Source of the DNA: Paenibacillus sp. UBA6285
GTDB lineage: Bacteria; Bacillota; Bacilli; Paenibacillales; Paenibacillaceae
Direction: 5' to 3'
Length of the DNA: 8,321 bases
Assembly (NCBI GenBank): GCA_002438345.1
Contig: DJUJ01000099.1
Coordinates: 54,731 to 63,051 of the forward strand
Shown here: positions 6,924 to 8,321 of the stretch, one piece after another
Layout of the letters: every line of letters begins with the position of its first letter
Numbering within the stretch: the stretch's first letter is position 1
The notes under the pieces: generated by a model
The model's input: the letters and a program-made list of their open reading frames with translations, nothing else
Database searches by the model: none
Told to the model about the DNA's origin: nothing
Program-made: the position numbers and the translations under genes

Positions 6924-7625
6924 TTATTTTAAATTGGAAAAGGGGTTGTTCTCTTTAAATCTAAAGCCTGGGTGCCATTCTAACATATTCTCAAATGCAC
7001 AATTGGCAATTGAATCTTTTACATCGAATCGATCCATGTCTAGATCAAAGGCTTGATCCGATTCTATTTGATCCATTACATCTTTTAATAATTTGCTGTA
7101 TCCTATTAATCTTCGTGATTCAAGTTGTGGGTTAAAGTTAACAGGAATCTTAGTATTTTCTACATCATGAAGGATAGATAAACCCTGTTCCATTTTAAGA
7201 ACAATACCATGATCATCCTTTTTAGAACTAACTACTTTCATCTTCACAAATAAGTTATTTTCCCTATTCAATGCCTTACTCCACAAGGAGACCCAGTTAT
7301 CATGCTTGATATAATATCTACCTTGAAAATAACTTTTGATCATTGGGAGTAAGACATAGATTCTAGGATAATATAGGTCACCTGATTTCACGATATCTAA
7401 CATTCTAAAATAACCAAGTGAAGCTTGCGTTATACTCTTATACTTAAACAAACGATTAAATCCAATTAATATATGATCTAACTCTTTATTGATATTCTCT
7501 TCCGTTACATTATCTAAACCAAGCTCGACTATCAACCAATTGACATGTTTCTCTTTATTAACCTGTGTTATCAAGTAATGATTATAATATGCTAATTGTA
7601 GCGATCTCTTCCATGATACCAGCAT
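6924..7625 (-). CDS. degenerate, N-terminally truncated rolling-circle Rep-like protein
   Basis: This 233-residue frame resembles the C-terminal two-thirds of pUB110-type plasmid Rep proteins (about 330 residues), which nick and join DNA at a double-strand origin. Shared stretches are SWKRSLQLAY at the N-terminus, GFNRLFKYKSITQASLGYFR (about 55-74), KSYFQGRYYIKHDNWVSLWSKAL (split around 97-119) and RRLIGYSKLLKD (about 171-182). Key residues are lost: the HUH motif, usually HPHFHV, reads YPRIYV (86-91); the glutamate motif TEVT reads LDIV; the catalytic KYPVKD tyrosine segment is absent; and the cysteine-rich N-terminus is missing. Nicking activity is therefore very unlikely. A stop codon (7635-7637) lies four codons upstream of the ATG. 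The gene follows tyrS by 40 bp and shares its terminator. The frame is intact, so it may be a domesticated DNA-binding protein or a plasmid remnant in decay. Confidence 0.8.
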   Translation of the reverse strand: MLVSWKRSLQLAYYNHYLITQVNKEKHVNWLIVELGLDNVTEENINKELDHILIGFNRLFKYKSITQASLGYFRMLDIVKSGDLYYPRIYVLLPMIKSYFQGRYYIKHDNWVSLWSKALNRENNLFVKMKVVSSKKDDHGIVLKMEQGLSILHDVENTKIPVNFNPQLESRRLIGYSKLLKDVMDQIESDQAFDLDMDRFDVKDSIANCAFENMLEWHPGFRFKENNPFSNLK

Positions 7626-7665
7626 GGTTATTCCCTACCTTCCCCATGAAAATAGCTACGATATG

Positions 7666-8321
7666 CTATTCCCCTAATTTCACAAGGCTGTAGCTCTTTT
7701 TACCTTTACGAATAATGATAAACCGACCATCAAATGTTTTGTCCATGGTCACATCCATGTTTACATCATCCAATCGTTCACCATTCATGGAAATAGCTCC
7801 ATTTACAATATCTTCCCTTGCCTGACGCTTAGAAGGTTCAATACCTACATCCACTAACCAATCCACAATATTCTTAGTTTCTTTTGTAGCTTGAAAAGTA
7901 GGCATTTCTTTAAATCCTTGCTCAATTTCATCTGTTGTTAATGATTTAATATCTCCACTGAATAAGGCTTCCGAAATTTTAATTGCTTGTACTAAAGCTT
8001 CTTCGCTGTGAACGAATCTTGTCATCTCTCCAGCAAGTACTCGTTGTGCTTCACGTTTACCAGGTTCTGTTTTAACTTTATTCTCTAATTCACCAATCAC
8101 ATCTTTAGTTAAGAATGTGAAGAATTTCAGGTATCTAATAACATCACGATCATCTGTATTCACCCAGAATTGGAAGAATTCAAACGGTGTTGTTTTCTTA
8201 GGATCTAGCCAGATAGCCCCGCCTGCTGTTTTACCAAATTTTGTACCATCCGCTTTTAGCATTAATGGAATTGTTAATCCGAACGCCTTCGCATTTGGAC
8301 CTTCTTTTTTACGAATCAAGT
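7666..8321 (-). CDS. tyrS: tyrosyl-tRNA synthetase, C-terminal half (partial)
   Basis: These are the last 218 or so residues of class I tyrosyl-tRNA synthetase, which charges tRNA-Tyr with tyrosine in the cytoplasm; a full enzyme has about 420 residues. The class I signature KMSKS appears as KFGKT (KADGTKFGKTAGG, about 27 residues into the visible part), as is typical of bacterial TyrRS. The segment FEFFQFWVNTDDRDVIRYLKFFT is the anticodon-side helical domain (split by this note for reference), and the last 65 residues form the S4 RNA-binding domain (SKRQAREDIVNGAISMNG). The start and any T-box leader lie beyond the right edge. A tyrS copy adjacent to the decarboxylase is typical of tyramine clusters, where it is thought to respond to tyrosine starvation. 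Whether it is the only tyrS of the genome cannot be seen. Confidence 0.97.
   Translation of the reverse strand, partial: LIRKKEGPNAKAFGLTIPLMLKADGTKFGKTAGGAIWLDPKKTTPFEFFQFWVNTDDRDVIRYLKFFTFLTKDVIGELENKVKTEPGKREAQRVLAGEMTRFVHSEEALVQAIKISEALFSGDIKSLTTDEIEQGFKEMPTFQATKETKNIVDWLVDVGIEPSKRQAREDIVNGAISMNGERLDDVNMDVTMDKTFDGRFIIIRKGKKSYSLVKLGE

Noticed and set aside
7651..7670. AATAGC/GCTATT hairpin at the end of tyrS
   Set aside because: The stem is only six base pairs, has little GC, overlaps the stop codon and is followed by a mixed sequence; the strong terminator lies after the next gene.

Overview
The window looks like chromosomal DNA of a low-GC Gram-positive bacterium, most likely a member of the Bacillaceae or a close relative. 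The evidence is AT-rich DNA, strong GGAGG-type ribosome binding sites, a sigma-A-like promoter, a YerC/YecD (TrpR-like) protein, a Bacillus/Staphylococcus-type pyridoxal kinase and a pUB110-type Rep relative. Every convincing gene lies on the minus strand, so the genes read from high to low coordinates.

In reading order the window holds: the C-terminal half of tyrosyl-tRNA synthetase (tyrS, cut by the right edge); a 233-residue degenerate relative of rolling-circle plasmid Rep proteins; a strong terminator; a regulatory region of about 530 bp; tyrP, a tyrosine/tyramine antiporter; tdcA, a tyrosine decarboxylase; a terminator-like hairpin; pdxK, a pyridoxal kinase; nhaC, a Na+/H+ antiporter; and a small TrpR-like HTH protein. 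The last ~196 bases at the left edge are unassigned.

This is a variant of the tyramine-forming cluster known from enterococci and lactobacilli, where the usual order is tyrS-tdcA-tyrP-nhaC. Tyrosine enters through TyrP and is decarboxylated to tyramine by TdcA, which consumes a cytoplasmic proton. Tyramine then leaves through TyrP, and the cycle yields acid resistance and proton motive force. PdxK plausibly supplies the pyridoxal phosphate that TdcA needs, and NhaC links the proton economy to sodium. Compared with the classic cluster, tyrP precedes tdcA, pdxK lies between tdcA and nhaC, and a decayed plasmid Rep gene sits between tyrS and tyrP.

The most novel material is in the 6392-6923 intergenic region. 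It has a near-consensus promoter (TTGACA, 17 bp, TAATCT) flanked by GTTAA-type palindromes whose centres are 55 bp apart. Its predicted transcript has a leader of about 170 nt that could encode a 21-codon peptide ending in two tyrosine codons embedded in a perfect 9-bp hairpin. The regulatory readings are inference. The gene identities of the cluster are well supported.
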